The notes under the pieces are model-generated. The model searched no databases and was not told the origin of the DNA. It worked only from the letters and a program-made list of their open reading frames with translations. Position numbers and translations under genes: made by a program. Of a DNA stretch of 64,000 bases, positions 1 through 8,996 are shown one piece after another; within the stretch, counting starts at the first letter, position 1, and every line of letters begins with the position of its first letter. The DNA comes from Flavobacteriaceae bacterium UBA1903 (GTDB lineage: Bacteria > Bacteroidota > Bacteroidia > Flavobacteriales > Flavobacteriaceae): positions 62,001 to 126,000 of the forward strand of contig DDGL01000007.1 in assembly GCA_002337605.1 (NCBI GenBank). Reading direction: 5' to 3'.

Positions 1-144
1 GATCCGGGAACATTTACTATTACTACATTCGATGAAACTGCGAATGTGATAGAAGGTACCTTTAGCTTTACAGCAAAGGATGCAACCTTAGCAGACCCAG
101 CCGTCTATGAGGTTACAAATGGAACCTTTTTAATTCAATTATAA
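1..144 (+). CDS. C-terminal end of a secreted protein, DUF6252-like (partial)
   Basis: The frame is open from the first base and ends at a TAA at 142-144, giving 47 residues of a gene whose start lies outside the window. The visible part alternates short beta strands (FTITTF, GTFSFTA, NGTFLIQL) and ends in the 'NGTF.I' pattern that I associate with small flavobacterial lipoproteins of the DUF6252 type. That family assignment is inference from pattern only. A strong terminator follows about 45 bases later. Confidence 0.55.
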   Translation, partial: DPGTFTITTFDETANVIEGTFSFTAKDATLADPAVYEVTNGTFLIQL

Positions 145-187
145 ATTTCAGCAAGCAACGCTAAAAAAAAAGATCTATATACCTTAT

Positions 188-227
188 AAAAAAAGTCGTC
201 TGGTAAATCACCAGACGACTTTTTTTA
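188..227. terminator. Bidirectional intrinsic terminator
   Basis: A perfect 10-bp stem (194-203 with 211-220) has a 7-base loop, with an A-run on the left and a T-run on the right. It can therefore end transcription of the partial gene on its left and of the minus-strand gene that stops at 263. Confidence 0.9.
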
Positions 228-262
228 TGCTAACTTGATAGTACTATACGCTTCGTTAAAGC

Positions 263-694
263 TTAGGAAATCCAACCATTTTTAGCGGCTCCTTTGCTAT
301 AAAAATACATAAATATAGATACCGCAATTACCACTAAAGGCATGATAGCAGCAGTATAGCCAGCAGCTTCCATAATACCTGTACCCATAAGCCAATAAAT
401 TTCAATAAAGAGCACGGTAAGTAATGAAATACCAAAAAGCGGTACAGCGAGCTTCTTTCTTGCTAATAGTATGATACACGCTAAAACACCAGAAAAGACA
501 GCTACTGCAAATACAATTCCGTACCAGGATGGGAGGGACTCCATAATGCTAAACTCTTCCGGGCTTACTGCTTCGCGTAGACTTTCAAGCTCGAAGTTGC
601 CTAAATAGTATTGATATACCCCCATAAAATTCCATAACAGGGCAAGTATTGCGATAATCCAAAAGGAAGTTGGGGGTTTAATTGATGTGCTCAT
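263..694 (-). CDS. Small four-helix membrane protein, function unknown
   Basis: The product has 143 residues and four hydrophobic segments (about residues 10-30, 58-77, 83-102 and 113-133), separated by short loops, so it is an inner-membrane protein. Homologues in flavobacteria are sometimes labelled 'sugar transporter', but no transporter motif is visible here and 143 residues is short for one. The N-terminus (MSTSIKPPTSFW) reads straight into helix 1, and there is no signal peptide. It is a single gene, divergent from the DUF2461 gene. Confidence 0.75.
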   Translation of the reverse strand: MSTSIKPPTSFWIIAILALLWNFMGVYQYYLGNFELESLREAVSPEEFSIMESLPSWYGIVFAVAVFSGVLACIILLARKKLAVPLFGISLLTVLFIEIYWLMGTGIMEAAGYTAAIMPLVVIAVSIFMYFYSKGAAKNGWIS

Positions 695-741
695 AATTTT
701 TTGGTTTAAGGTTATTGTCTATAAATATAGGGAAATTACGG

Positions 742-749
742 TATCTTTA
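742..749 (+). promoter_or_regulatory. -7 promoter box TATCTTTA for the DUF2461 gene
   Basis: The box matches the Bacteroidota -7 consensus TAnnTTTG at all but the last base and lies 19 bases before the ATG at 769. The same GTATCTTT string stands at a similar distance before several other genes in this window. Confidence 0.55.
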
Positions 750-768
750 GTTTTTAATTTAGATAGAT

Positions 769-1455
769 ATGACCCCCACAGTGCCAAAAGCATCCTTGGA
801 GTTTTTAAAGAAACTTGCCAGTAATAATCATAAGGACTGGATGGATGAACACCGAAAAGAATACAAATCCAGCGAGAAAGCACTCAAGCAAGTGTATGCC
901 GAAATTGAGAAGGGGCTTACTAAAACTGATGAAATTGCCAAAATAAAGCTTTTCAGAATTAACCGGGATATACGCTTCAGTAAAGATAAAACACCTTACA
1001 ATGTGCATCGTAGCGTAAGCTTTTCCAGGGCAGGAGCACAACGTCGTGGCGGCTATTATATGCGCATAGAACCAGGGGGTAAAAGTGTTGTCGCAGGAGG
1101 GTTTTTTGGACCTGAACCTGCCGATTTACTTCGTATTAGAAAAGAGTTTGAGCTAGACGCGTCACGAATTAAGGCTATTCTTTCTGCCCCTAAATTTAAG
1201 GAAGCTTTTGGTGGAACGTTTGATGCCTGGGATCCTGTAAAAACAGCTCCTAAAGGCTTCAGTAAAGAGGACCCTAATATTGATCTGATACGTTTAAAAA
1301 ACTTTGTTGTAACTCATAACTTTACAGATGCTGAAGTATTGGCGCCAAATTTTGTTGAAATAGCCCTAATACATTTTGAATTACTACGTCCGTTCTTTGA
1401 TTATATGAGTGACGTCTTAACCACAGATCTAAACGGAGTCTCTACGCTTCCATGA
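769..1455 (+). CDS. DUF2461 (TIGR02453) family protein
   Basis: The product has 228 residues, full length for the family. Recognisable blocks are the N-terminal LEFLKKLASNNHKDWMDEHR (family pattern FL..L..NN...W...HR), then FRINRDIRFSKDKTPY and the GGYYMRIEPGG strand. DUF2461 proteins are widespread and soluble, and their biochemical role is unknown to me. The start is the first ATG after the TATCTTTA box. The gene is monocistronic and converges on the OmpA gene. Confidence 0.9.
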   Translation: MTPTVPKASLEFLKKLASNNHKDWMDEHRKEYKSSEKALKQVYAEIEKGLTKTDEIAKIKLFRINRDIRFSKDKTPYNVHRSVSFSRAGAQRRGGYYMRIEPGGKSVVAGGFFGPEPADLLRIRKEFELDASRIKAILSAPKFKEAFGGTFDAWDPVKTAPKGFSKEDPNIDLIRLKNFVVTHNFTDAEVLAPNFVEIALIHFELLRPFFDYMSDVLTTDLNGVSTLP

Positions 1456-1457
1456 AA

Positions 1458-1487
1458 AAAGTCCTCCAACCTAAGCTGAAGGACTTT
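1458..1487 (-). terminator. Terminator between the convergent DUF2461 and OmpA genes
   Basis: An 8-bp stem (1458-1465 with 1480-1487) is followed by a T-run on the minus strand, so it mainly serves the OmpA gene. On the plus strand the U tract is weak. Confidence 0.7.
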
Positions 1488-1509
1488 AGAATCTATTATT
1501 GTATATAAA

Positions 1510-2796
1510 TTACTTCAGTTTAAAAGTAACTCTTCTTACCAGCTGTCTTGCTTGTGCAGAACCTTTCTCTACCGAAGCATCTTCACCGTTTCCAGTAACG
1601 GTTAATCTACCTTCAGCTACTCCAGAAGCAACAAGGATTTCCTTCACCTTATTGGCTCTTTTTTCAGAAAGATTTTTGTTGTAAGCAGGATCTCCAATTT
1701 CATCGGCATATCCAATCAACTCAGCATTTGCACCTGGGTTTTCATCCATATACTTAATTAAGTAGTTGATGGCTTCTAAAGAATATGTCTCAGGTGTAGT
1801 ACTGTTAAACTTGAAGTATACATTTACATACCCCTTGTCTAAAAGTTCTTTTACGTTAAGTCCACCTCCCTGATTTCTTACATAATCAGATTCATTAACA
1901 TAACGTTGATCAAGAGATGGTTCTAGCTCATCTGGAATTCCGTTTTTATTATTGTCTACTGCAATACCTTTAGTATTTACAGCAACACCAGAAGGTGTGT
2001 TTGCTTCTCTATCCAGATAATCTGGAACCCCGTCCTGATCTGTGTCAATAAGGTCGGTTTCAACTTTTGCAAGTCTGTCCTCTAATTCTTCGATCTTAGA
2101 CTTCAGGGTAGTTTCTTCAGAATACCAGTCGGCATGTTTATCGTTGCCACCTAAATATATATTGAAACCAGCTGATACGTTATATAGTAATCCGTCGTCA
2201 ATTCTTCTTGAAGCTGTTTGAATTACTTCCGTACCATCCCATGTACGTTCCATTCCAACGTTAGGAATAAGAGAGAAATCTGCGTAAAAGGCAACCCTTT
2301 CAGAAATTTTAATCTGTGGAGTAATACCTAGTACAATATTAAAAGAAGTATCTTTTTCATCTAGCTCTAGCGGAGCTTCGTGATTAATTACAGAATATCC
2401 TCCCCCTGCGTGAAATAATAAACCAAAAGTGTTGGTCCATTCTGAAAATTCCAGGATGTTACCAAGGTTACTAACACCTTCCAGCGTTGCTCTGTAATAG
2501 GAAGTTTCAAAAGGAAGGCTTCCTTCTTCTTCTGAAAGGCTAGCATATCCAAAATTAGTACGAAGTCCAAATTTCTCGTTCATCATGTAACGAACCCCAA
2601 CCGAAGCCTGGTAGGGAGCAATTCCTTTAACACGGTACCCATCTGCGAAAGGTGAAGAAGGTTTTACAAAACCACCTCCAAATTCTATGGACCACTTGTT
2701 ATAGTCTGTATTTATTAAATTTTCTTGCTCATTATTTTGAGCCATTACAACAACTCCAAATAGGAATGTTGCCATAAGTAGGGTAATTTTTTTCAT
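1510..2796 (-). CDS. Outer-membrane OmpA-family protein with beta-barrel and TSP3 repeats
   Basis: Starting at the second ATG of a tandem pair (2796), the product has 428 residues: a signal peptide ending near VVVMAQ, an eight-stranded-type outer-membrane barrel (about 20-210), a short coiled coil, thrombospondin type 3 calcium repeats (DTDQDGVPDYLD, DNNKNGIPDELEPS) and a C-terminal OmpA peptidoglycan-binding domain (about 315-428, with LIGYADEIGD and the NLSEKRANKVKEIL helix). It should anchor the outer membrane to peptidoglycan. A longer frame opens at 2823, but its extra residues are not signal-like. Downstream is a good minus-strand terminator, and upstream a TATTTTTG -7 box (2821-2828). 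Confidence 0.9.
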   Translation of the reverse strand: MKKITLLMATFLFGVVVMAQNNEQENLINTDYNKWSIEFGGGFVKPSSPFADGYRVKGIAPYQASVGVRYMMNEKFGLRTNFGYASLSEEEGSLPFETSYYRATLEGVSNLGNILEFSEWTNTFGLLFHAGGGYSVINHEAPLELDEKDTSFNIVLGITPQIKISERVAFYADFSLIPNVGMERTWDGTEVIQTASRRIDDGLLYNVSAGFNIYLGGNDKHADWYSEETTLKSKIEELEDRLAKVETDLIDTDQDGVPDYLDREANTPSGVAVNTKGIAVDNNKNGIPDELEPSLDQRYVNESDYVRNQGGGLNVKELLDKGYVNVYFKFNSTTPETYSLEAINYLIKYMDENPGANAELIGYADEIGDPAYNKNLSEKRANKVKEILVASGVAEGRLTVTGNGEDASVEKGSAQARQLVRRVTFKLK

Positions 2797-2959
2797 CATA
2801 ATATCTATTAAAGTTTCACACAAAAATAGAACGCAAATGAATCAAAATAATAAGAATATGTATATTTAAAGAAAGCTTAACATCTATAGAAACAGGCTAT
2901 AAACAGTTGGTTTTGCTAGTATGTTGTATTACAGTTTTATAGGAATCAATACTGTTTTT

Positions 2960-3373
2960 TTAAGCAACACAAACTGCTGCTTGATCCAGAAGCATAACGT
3001 TACTTTTTAGTCTTTCCTTAACAATATTCATCATTCGCTTGTTCAACGCTGAAGAATTTTGAATGTACAATTCATATTCTTCCATCGTAAATTGGCCAAT
3101 AATGATACCCTTTAAACTATTTCTGAATTTCATATCCTTATGGATGGCATTTTCAATATAGTCCAGGCGCTTTTCAACAGAAAGGTCATAAAATACACTT
3201 TTATGCTTTCGACAGTAATTCTGAAACACAGCAACCAATAAATCATCTTGAAGTTTTGCGATGGGACGCAACGTATTATTCTGGAAATGTTCTCCTGTAG
3301 ACATTCCGGGAATCAATTTTGCTGAAGGAATCTCAGGGCGTAATTCTAAAAGGGTCGTATCTCGTAAATTCAT
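2960..3373 (-). CDS. Conserved flavobacterial protein, often mislabelled glyoxalase
   Basis: The product has 137 residues, mostly helical and soluble, without a signal peptide. Blocks such as LRPEIP, NNTLRPIAKLQDDLL, HKDMKFRNSLKGIIIGQFT and SALNKRMMNIVKERL are strongly conserved in flavobacteria, where databases often call it 'glyoxalase'. I see none of the metal ligands or repeats of the VOC/glyoxalase fold, so I do not use that name. The function is unknown. It stands alone, divergent from the aldehyde dehydrogenase gene. Confidence 0.8.
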   Translation of the reverse strand: MNLRDTTLLELRPEIPSAKLIPGMSTGEHFQNNTLRPIAKLQDDLLVAVFQNYCRKHKSVFYDLSVEKRLDYIENAIHKDMKFRNSLKGIIIGQFTMEEYELYIQNSSALNKRMMNIVKERLKSNVMLLDQAAVCVA

Positions 3374-3526
3374 AACTATCGGGTTTTATTAAATGTAAGA
3401 AAATGTATACAGGTTTTCTAGGGCTGTAGTGATAGTTATAAACGCCTTTTCAACAACTTGTGCGTTAAATTAGTCTTAATCCATCGCTTTGTCTATACAC
3501 GGTTACGTACTTTTAAAAGAAAAACC

Positions 3527-4885
3527 ATGAGTAGTATTACTTCTAAAAATCCATATTCAGGAAAAGAATTAGAATCATTTACCGCACATACAAAGAAAGA
3601 AATTAATGAAATTCTGGAAAAAGCAGATAAGCGATTTTATAAATGGCGAGAGACTTCTTTTGCAGAACGTAAAAAACTGATGCTAGCGGCAGCTTCGGAA
3701 TTAAAAAAGAATAAAGAAGAATATGCCAAAACAATGACCTTGGAAATTGGTAAGCCTATAAGACAGTCCATCGCTGAAGTTGAAAAATGTGCCTGGGTGT
3801 GCGAATACTATGCTGAAGAAGCCGAAAAGCATCTGACAAACGAGCTCATAAAAACCGATGCTCAAAAAAGCTATACAAAATACGAACCTATAGGAGTTGT
3901 ACTGGCAGTGATGCCGTGGAACTATCCGTTCTGGCAAGTTTTCCGTTTTGCAGCACCTGCTTTGATGGCGGGGAATATTGGAGTTTTAAAACACGCCTCT
4001 AACGTCTTTGGCAGTGCGCTCAACATAGAAAAAGTATTTAAGCGTGCAGGCTTTCCAGATAATTGTTTTACTACACTGCTGGTAGGGAGTGCTAAGATTG
4101 AAGCTATTATTGAACATCCAATTGTAAAAGCAGTAACGCTAACAGGAAGTGGTCCTGCAGGAAGTGCTGTTGCTGCAACTGCTGGAAAAAATATTAAAAA
4201 AACGGTTCTGGAATTGGGGGGTAATAATGCACTGGTAGTGCTTGAAGACTGTGAGATCGACAAAACAGTAGAAATTTGTGTACAAGCCAGATTTCAAAAT
4301 ACGGGTCAAAGTTGCATCGCCGGGAAACGACTCCTCATACACGAAAGTATTGCAGAAGAATTTACTGAAAAACTAGTAGTAAAAGTACGCGAACTAAAAA
4401 GTGGAGATCCTATGGAGGAAGACACATTTATTGGTACAATGGCTCGAGAAGATCTAGCTTCTGAACTCGAAGATCAGGTTATAAAATCTATTGATGAGGG
4501 AGCCGAACTTTTAGTAGGAGGGAAGCGACAAGGCGCTTATTTTGAACCCACTGTTTTAGGAAATGTAACCCCAAAGATGACCGTATTTAAAGAGGAAACT
4601 TTTGGCCCAGCTTTGGCCATCACATCCTTTAAAACTATAGAAGAAGCCATTGAGCTCTCCAACAACTCAAAATTCGGATTGGGAGTTTCTGTCTTTTCCA
4701 AAGATACAGATGCAGTAGAGAAGCTGGCTTATAGATTTGATGAAGGCGCTGTATTCGTTAACGAACTCGTTAAAAGCGATCCAAGATTACCTTTTGGAGG
4801 GGTAAAAGAAAGCGGTTATGGACGTGAGCTAAGTAAACACGGAATACGTGAGTTTGTGAACAGAAAAACGATTTATATAAAGTAA
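3527..4885 (+). CDS. NAD(P)-dependent aldehyde dehydrogenase, succinate-semialdehyde type
   Basis: The product has 452 residues when started at the ATG at 3527. An upstream in-frame start at 3458 would add 23 residues with no homology to the family. It oxidises an aldehyde to an acid, and the succinate-semialdehyde dehydrogenase subfamily fits best. Visible features are the general-base glutamate in VLELGG (about E229), the catalytic cysteine in NTGQSCIAGKR (about C263), the MPWNYPFWQ nucleotide-side motif and KEETFGPALA. Glu and Cys are 34 residues apart, as in the family. Substrate choice between succinate semialdehyde and other short aldehydes cannot be read from the sequence. Confidence 0.9.
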   Translation: MSSITSKNPYSGKELESFTAHTKKEINEILEKADKRFYKWRETSFAERKKLMLAAASELKKNKEEYAKTMTLEIGKPIRQSIAEVEKCAWVCEYYAEEAEKHLTNELIKTDAQKSYTKYEPIGVVLAVMPWNYPFWQVFRFAAPALMAGNIGVLKHASNVFGSALNIEKVFKRAGFPDNCFTTLLVGSAKIEAIIEHPIVKAVTLTGSGPAGSAVAATAGKNIKKTVLELGGNNALVVLEDCEIDKTVEICVQARFQNTGQSCIAGKRLLIHESIAEEFTEKLVVKVRELKSGDPMEEDTFIGTMAREDLASELEDQVIKSIDEGAELLVGGKRQGAYFEPTVLGNVTPKMTVFKEETFGPALAITSFKTIEEAIELSNNSKFGLGVSVFSKDTDAVEKLAYRFDEGAVFVNELVKSDPRLPFGGVKESGYGRELSKHGIREFVNRKTIYIK

Positions 4886-4907
4886 AAGTCCCAAAAACAA
4901 TAAAAAA

Positions 4908-4940
4908 AAACCTTTCAGGTCATTAAGATCTGAAAGGTTT
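4908..4940 (-). terminator. Terminator between aldehyde dehydrogenase and propeller protein genes
   Basis: An 11-bp stem (4908-4918 with 4930-4940) carries a long T-run on the minus strand, fitting the gene that stops at 4966. It may also serve the plus-strand gene. Confidence 0.8.
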
Positions 4941-4965
4941 GGCTTGTAGAAATTTAAGTTTAATT

Positions 4966-7900
4966 TTATTTATCGGATAAAAATTCTTCTTTACTTTCTA
5001 CCTCTAACTCCATTTCGTTCTTTTCTAAGAACTTCATGAACTTTTTGCCTTCTTTATTTTTAATTTCGGCAAAACGCTTCTTTTCAGCCTCAAACTCTTC
5101 TTTTATCAATTCATAATTTTGCATTTGAGCTCCAGTGACACGGTCATAACTTCCTGCTATGTTTGCATACAGTTCTCCCATACGCTCACGCAATTCTGGT
5201 TCGGCAGAAGCAACGTAGTTATCTCCCGTAGTTACTACTAGGTCTGTTCGTAAATCCTCTAAGGCATCGTATAAGTTTTGTGCTACTTTTTCACCTTTTG
5301 GATTGTTGTCGATCACATCCTGAGCTTTTGTTTGCATCTCTCCAATCTCATAGACTACATAGGCCAGGTCCTCCACCATATCAAACATAGTCTGTGTCAT
5401 TTTCTCCTGATTTTTTCTATCAGCTGCAGTTGTAATAGCGGTGTCGTCGTATTTTGTTTCAATGATATGCTCGTAGGTGTCTTTTCCTTTTGTAAGTACC
5501 ACTTTGTATTTTCCTTCAGGAACACGAGGCGATGTAAACCCTCCAAACGAAAGTGTTTTAGCGGCTGCCATTTTTGGGTTTGTGGTATTGAAGCCCCAGG
5601 TTACAACGTTAATTCCTTTGGACTTACCAGGGCTTAACTTAGTCAACGTGTTTCCTTCCATATCCTGAATTTCCATTGTCATTTTTCCGAAGGTATGACG
5701 CTTCTTTAGATAATAGATAATTCTGGCCGAAGTTGGCTTATTATTACCCACGAACTGTGTTTCGGCACCAAAGTTACCTGAAAATCCACCTTGCTCCACC
5801 ATTGTTACAGGTTCAGTTTCAAAGAAATGTACATCTTTAGAAAGGATGTTTTGATTCACTTCACGCAACGGGCTAATATCGTCGATAATAATCACACCCC
5901 GACCATGTGTACCCATCACAATATCGTTGGTTTCCTTTTGCATATCTATAAAATGAACAGCAACAGGAGGCATGTTATTGGTGAAATGCGACCAGTTTTC
6001 ACCACCATCTACAGTTACGTAGAGACCAAATTCGGTTCCTAAAAACAACAAATCTTCGTTTTCATAATCTTCCTGAATGTTCCTTACAAACGCTTTTGCA
6101 TCAATATCGTCTGAAATAATATTTTTCCACGTTTTTCCAAAATCGGTTGTTTTTAAAGCGTAAGGCTTCATATCGCCCGTGGTATGCCCTTCAAAAACGG
6201 CATAGGCCGTCCCTTTTCCATGAACACTGGCTTCAATATGGTATACCCACGTATTGGCAGGAATTCCAACCAGGTTAGGGGTTACGTTGTTCCAGTTTTT
6301 TCCACCATCTTGTGTTACTTGTACGTTCCCATCGTCTGTTCCTACCCATAGCACATTTTGATCTAACGGCGATTCAGCTATTGTGAAGATAGTTGTGTGG
6401 TTTTCAGCACCACTGTTATCTACTGAAAGTCCGCCAGATTTAGATTGATCTTGTTTGTTAGGATCGTTGGTAGTTAGATCTGGAGAAATGATGGTCCAGG
6501 TATCTCCCATATCGTCAGATTTATGCACAAACTGGCTACCCATATAAAAGCGATCTGGTACGTGTGCACTTACTGCCATGGGCGCATTCCAGTTAAAACG
6601 TAATTCTGCATCTCCTTTTTTTGGTAAAGGCTGGATTGTTTTAGTTCTGTTTTTGTCTACATCGTAGCGCCATACATTTTCGGCACCTTGCATTTCAGAG
6701 TAAATGATATTTTTTGTAGGGTGTTTTAGTACACGAAAACCATCACCAGCACCAACACTATTCCAATCTCTGGCTTCAACACCACCAGGAGAAGAACTTG
6801 GGCCCCACCAGCTACCATTATCCTGTAAACCACCGTAAACATTATAAGGTTCTGCATTGTCTGTACTAATGTGATAAAATTGTGATAACGGAAGGTTTTC
6901 TACAATTTCAAAGGTTGTTCCTCCATTCCAGGAGCGGTAGACACCACCATCTGTTCCGGAATAAATAATATCGCTATCGTTTATATGAAACACTATATCG
7001 TGAATATCGCTATGCATATTTCCTAAGTTCTTGAAGGTTTTCCCGCCGTCACGACTTATAGAACCACTTAAGCCACCTTTTAAAATAATGTCTGGATTGC
7101 GTGGGTCTACTGTAATTCTGGAAAAGTAAAACGGGCGCACCACCAGTCCAAAGTCGTTGTTTAGGTGTTCCCAAGAGCTTCCAGCGTCTTTAGAAACCCA
7201 AAGACCGTTTTTTGTTTTGTCTTCAGTTTCCAGTACTGCGTAGAGTCTATTGGCATCACTAGGTGCTACCGCAAGCCCAATACGGCCTAATTTACCTTCA
7301 GGAAAACCGTTGTGGATTTTATTCCATGTTTTTCCTGCATCGGTAGACTTGTAGATGGCACTGTTTTCTCCACCAGAGTTAAAACCCCATCCACTTCTTC
7401 TGAACTCCCACATAGAAACGTAGAGTGTGTTCGGATTTTTTGGATCCATGAGCACATCGCCTGCTCCCGTTGATGGATTTACATACAGTATTTTATTCCA
7501 GGTTTTCCCACCATCCGTAGTTTTATAAACACCACGGTCTTCGCTGTCGCTCCATAAAGCACCCAGAACCCCTACATACACAATATCTGAATTATCGGGG
7601 TTTATCACCACAGATGCAATACGCTCGCTGTCTTCAAAACCCGGGATTTCTTTCCAGGTTCCACCACCATCTGTAGAACGATATAAACCATCGCCTACTG
7701 AAACAGAATTACGGGTCCACGTTTCTCCAGTTCCTACCCAGATTACCTGATCCGGGTTATTGGGGTCTAAGGTTACAACACCTATTGACTGTACGTGATC
7801 GTCAAAAATAGGAGCGTAGGTAGCACCTCCATCACTACTTTTCCAGACACCACCACCTGCTGTACCTGCGTACATAATACGTGAGTTTGTTGGGTGTAGT

Positions 7901-8055
7901 TCAAGATCGTTAATACGACCACTCATTAAGGCTGGGCCAATGTGACGTGCTTTCATATCACCAAAAAGCTCTTTGCCTTTTAGTGTAATTTCCTGAGCTT
8001 GAGTGCCTACTGGTATGAGCGCTAAGGCGAGGATTGTTAAGAATAGTTTTTTCAT
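4966..8055 (-). CDS. Secreted BNR / VPS10-sortilin-type beta-propeller protein
   Basis: The product has 1029 residues. It starts with a signal peptide (MKKLFLTILALALIP...TQA) followed by two propeller regions rich in Asp-box repeats: SSDGGATY, STDGGGTW, TTDGGKTW, STDAGKTW, SKDAGSSW, TQDGGKNW, TTDFGKTW and TVDGGENW. The C-terminal third (about 730-1029) is a beta domain followed by a helical, charged tail. The family is commonly annotated 'glycosyl hydrolase' or 'WD40/YVTN/BNR-like', but a catalytic glycosidase centre is not evident and no T9SS sorting domain is present at the end. It is probably periplasmic or surface-exposed. It follows the LolA-like gene at 8101 by 45 bases on the same strand. 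Confidence 0.85.
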   Translation of the reverse strand: MKKLFLTILALALIPVGTQAQEITLKGKELFGDMKARHIGPALMSGRINDLELHPTNSRIMYAGTAGGGVWKSSDGGATYAPIFDDHVQSIGVVTLDPNNPDQVIWVGTGETWTRNSVSVGDGLYRSTDGGGTWKEIPGFEDSERIASVVINPDNSDIVYVGVLGALWSDSEDRGVYKTTDGGKTWNKILYVNPSTGAGDVLMDPKNPNTLYVSMWEFRRSGWGFNSGGENSAIYKSTDAGKTWNKIHNGFPEGKLGRIGLAVAPSDANRLYAVLETEDKTKNGLWVSKDAGSSWEHLNNDFGLVVRPFYFSRITVDPRNPDIILKGGLSGSISRDGGKTFKNLGNMHSDIHDIVFHINDSDIIYSGTDGGVYRSWNGGTTFEIVENLPLSQFYHISTDNAEPYNVYGGLQDNGSWWGPSSSPGGVEARDWNSVGAGDGFRVLKHPTKNIIYSEMQGAENVWRYDVDKNRTKTIQPLPKKGDAELRFNWNAPMAVSAHVPDRFYMGSQFVHKSDDMGDTWTIISPDLTTNDPNKQDQSKSGGLSVDNSGAENHTTIFTIAESPLDQNVLWVGTDDGNVQVTQDGGKNWNNVTPNLVGIPANTWVYHIEASVHGKGTAYAVFEGHTTGDMKPYALKTTDFGKTWKNIISDDIDAKAFVRNIQEDYENEDLLFLGTEFGLYVTVDGGENWSHFTNNMPPVAVHFIDMQKETNDIVMGTHGRGVIIIDDISPLREVNQNILSKDVHFFETEPVTMVEQGGFSGNFGAETQFVGNNKPTSARIIYYLKKRHTFGKMTMEIQDMEGNTLTKLSPGKSKGINVVTWGFNTTNPKMAAAKTLSFGGFTSPRVPEGKYKVVLTKGKDTYEHIIETKYDDTAITTAADRKNQEKMTQTMFDMVEDLAYVVYEIGEMQTKAQDVIDNNPKGEKVAQNLYDALEDLRTDLVVTTGDNYVASAEPELRERMGELYANIAGSYDRVTGAQMQNYELIKEEFEAEKKRFAEIKNKEGKKFMKFLEKNEMELEVESKEEFLSDK

Positions 8056-8100
8056 TTTAGTTTAGTTTTATGTGCGTTTTTGGTTTTGAATGTTGGATTA

Positions 8101-8859
8101 TTATTTTTTTTCAGGAAAAGCGAATAGTGTTGTATCAATTTTCGGATTCAATTCAATATTGGTTATTGTGATTGCTTGTCCGCCAGGCTGTGCTTTGGTT
8201 CCATCGATAATAGAGAAAGGAAAGTAGATACCTTCTACTTCCTGGTAATTGCTTAGCTTACTCTGGCCAATAGTGCCGGCATCTGGTCCAATTTTTACGT
8301 CCTTTTCAATTAATATTGGGACAAAATTTTCTTTTTCAAAATAGTAGTATTCTACATTTGCCTCTTCTTTTCCATTGATCATCTTAGGCTTTTTTTCTAA
8401 TTTGATTTTGAATGTTTCGGTGCCATCAATTGTTTCGCTGCCCATAAGCTCTACAGCGTATCCTTTATCCTTGTAGTTTAAAAAGGGATCTGGAAAATCC
8501 TGAATTGCAAGTTTGTAATTGGCCGTAGCCTCTGCATCACTCTTTTCTGCCTCCATAGTCATTTGATTGGTGCTCCAGAGGGTCTCTCCATCATAAACAG
8601 TTTGGTAATAGGGTTGTCCCTGGATATCTGCACTTATTAAAGTAAGACCTTCCTTTGTCTGGATCATAGTAACGGGTAGTTTCATAGTTCCGTAATCCAG
8701 ATTGCCTGTAAATTTTAGTGCATCTAGTTTATTCCAATTTTCTTTTCCACCTGTATTTTCAAAATAAGAGTCAATAATTTCATCGGCTGTTTGTGCAGAA
8801 GTAAGGTTTGTAAAGCAAATTACAACCAGAGCGAGTAAAAGAAGCTTTAAGGGTTTCAT
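8101..8859 (-). CDS. Secreted LolA-like protein, paralogue 1
   Basis: The product has 252 residues: a signal peptide ending in TSAQ, then the ADEIIDSYFENTGG motif and a beta-rich LolA/LppX-like body that ends in FAFPEKK. It is a close tandem paralogue of the gene at 8997: the N-terminal motif, the MTMEAEKSDAEATAN block, the LNYKDKGYAVEL block and the C-terminus all align. Proteins of this kind are labelled outer-membrane lipoprotein-sorting-like, though a role in lipoprotein transfer is only inferred from fold. A TATCTTTA -7 box on the minus strand (8885-8892) suggests its own promoter. The propeller gene probably follows in the same transcript. Confidence 0.8.
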   Translation of the reverse strand: MKPLKLLLLALVVICFTNLTSAQTADEIIDSYFENTGGKENWNKLDALKFTGNLDYGTMKLPVTMIQTKEGLTLISADIQGQPYYQTVYDGETLWSTNQMTMEAEKSDAEATANYKLAIQDFPDPFLNYKDKGYAVELMGSETIDGTETFKIKLEKKPKMINGKEEANVEYYYFEKENFVPILIEKDVKIGPDAGTIGQSKLSNYQEVEGIYFPFSIIDGTKAQPGGQAITITNIELNPKIDTTLFAFPEKK

Positions 8860-8953
8860 AATGTTGTTTTTTGTTGGTTTAGCTTAAAGATACGTCTTTT
8901 ACTTCTATAAATTGTTACAGGAATTTTTAGGTTTTTGCCGAATTCACTCAAAA

Positions 8954-8980
8954 AAAAATCCCCGACAAGCAGGGATTTTT
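8954..8980 (-). terminator. Terminator of the second LolA-like gene
   Basis: A GC stem core (8958-8962 with 8972-8976), extended by A/T pairs, is followed by T8 on the minus strand directly downstream of the stop at 8997. It separates the two LolA-like paralogues into distinct transcripts. Confidence 0.8.
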
Positions 8981-8996
8981 TAATTCGGGTAGACGT

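Noticed and set aside
2960..3373. Glyoxalase function
   Set aside because: The name is common in databases for this family, but no VOC-fold metal ligands or repeats are present.
5278..6042. Open frames on the plus strand inside the large propeller gene
   Set aside because: They lie opposite the 1029-residue gene, which has clear Asp-box repeats and a signal peptide. The plus-strand products are Cys- and His-rich with no family pattern.
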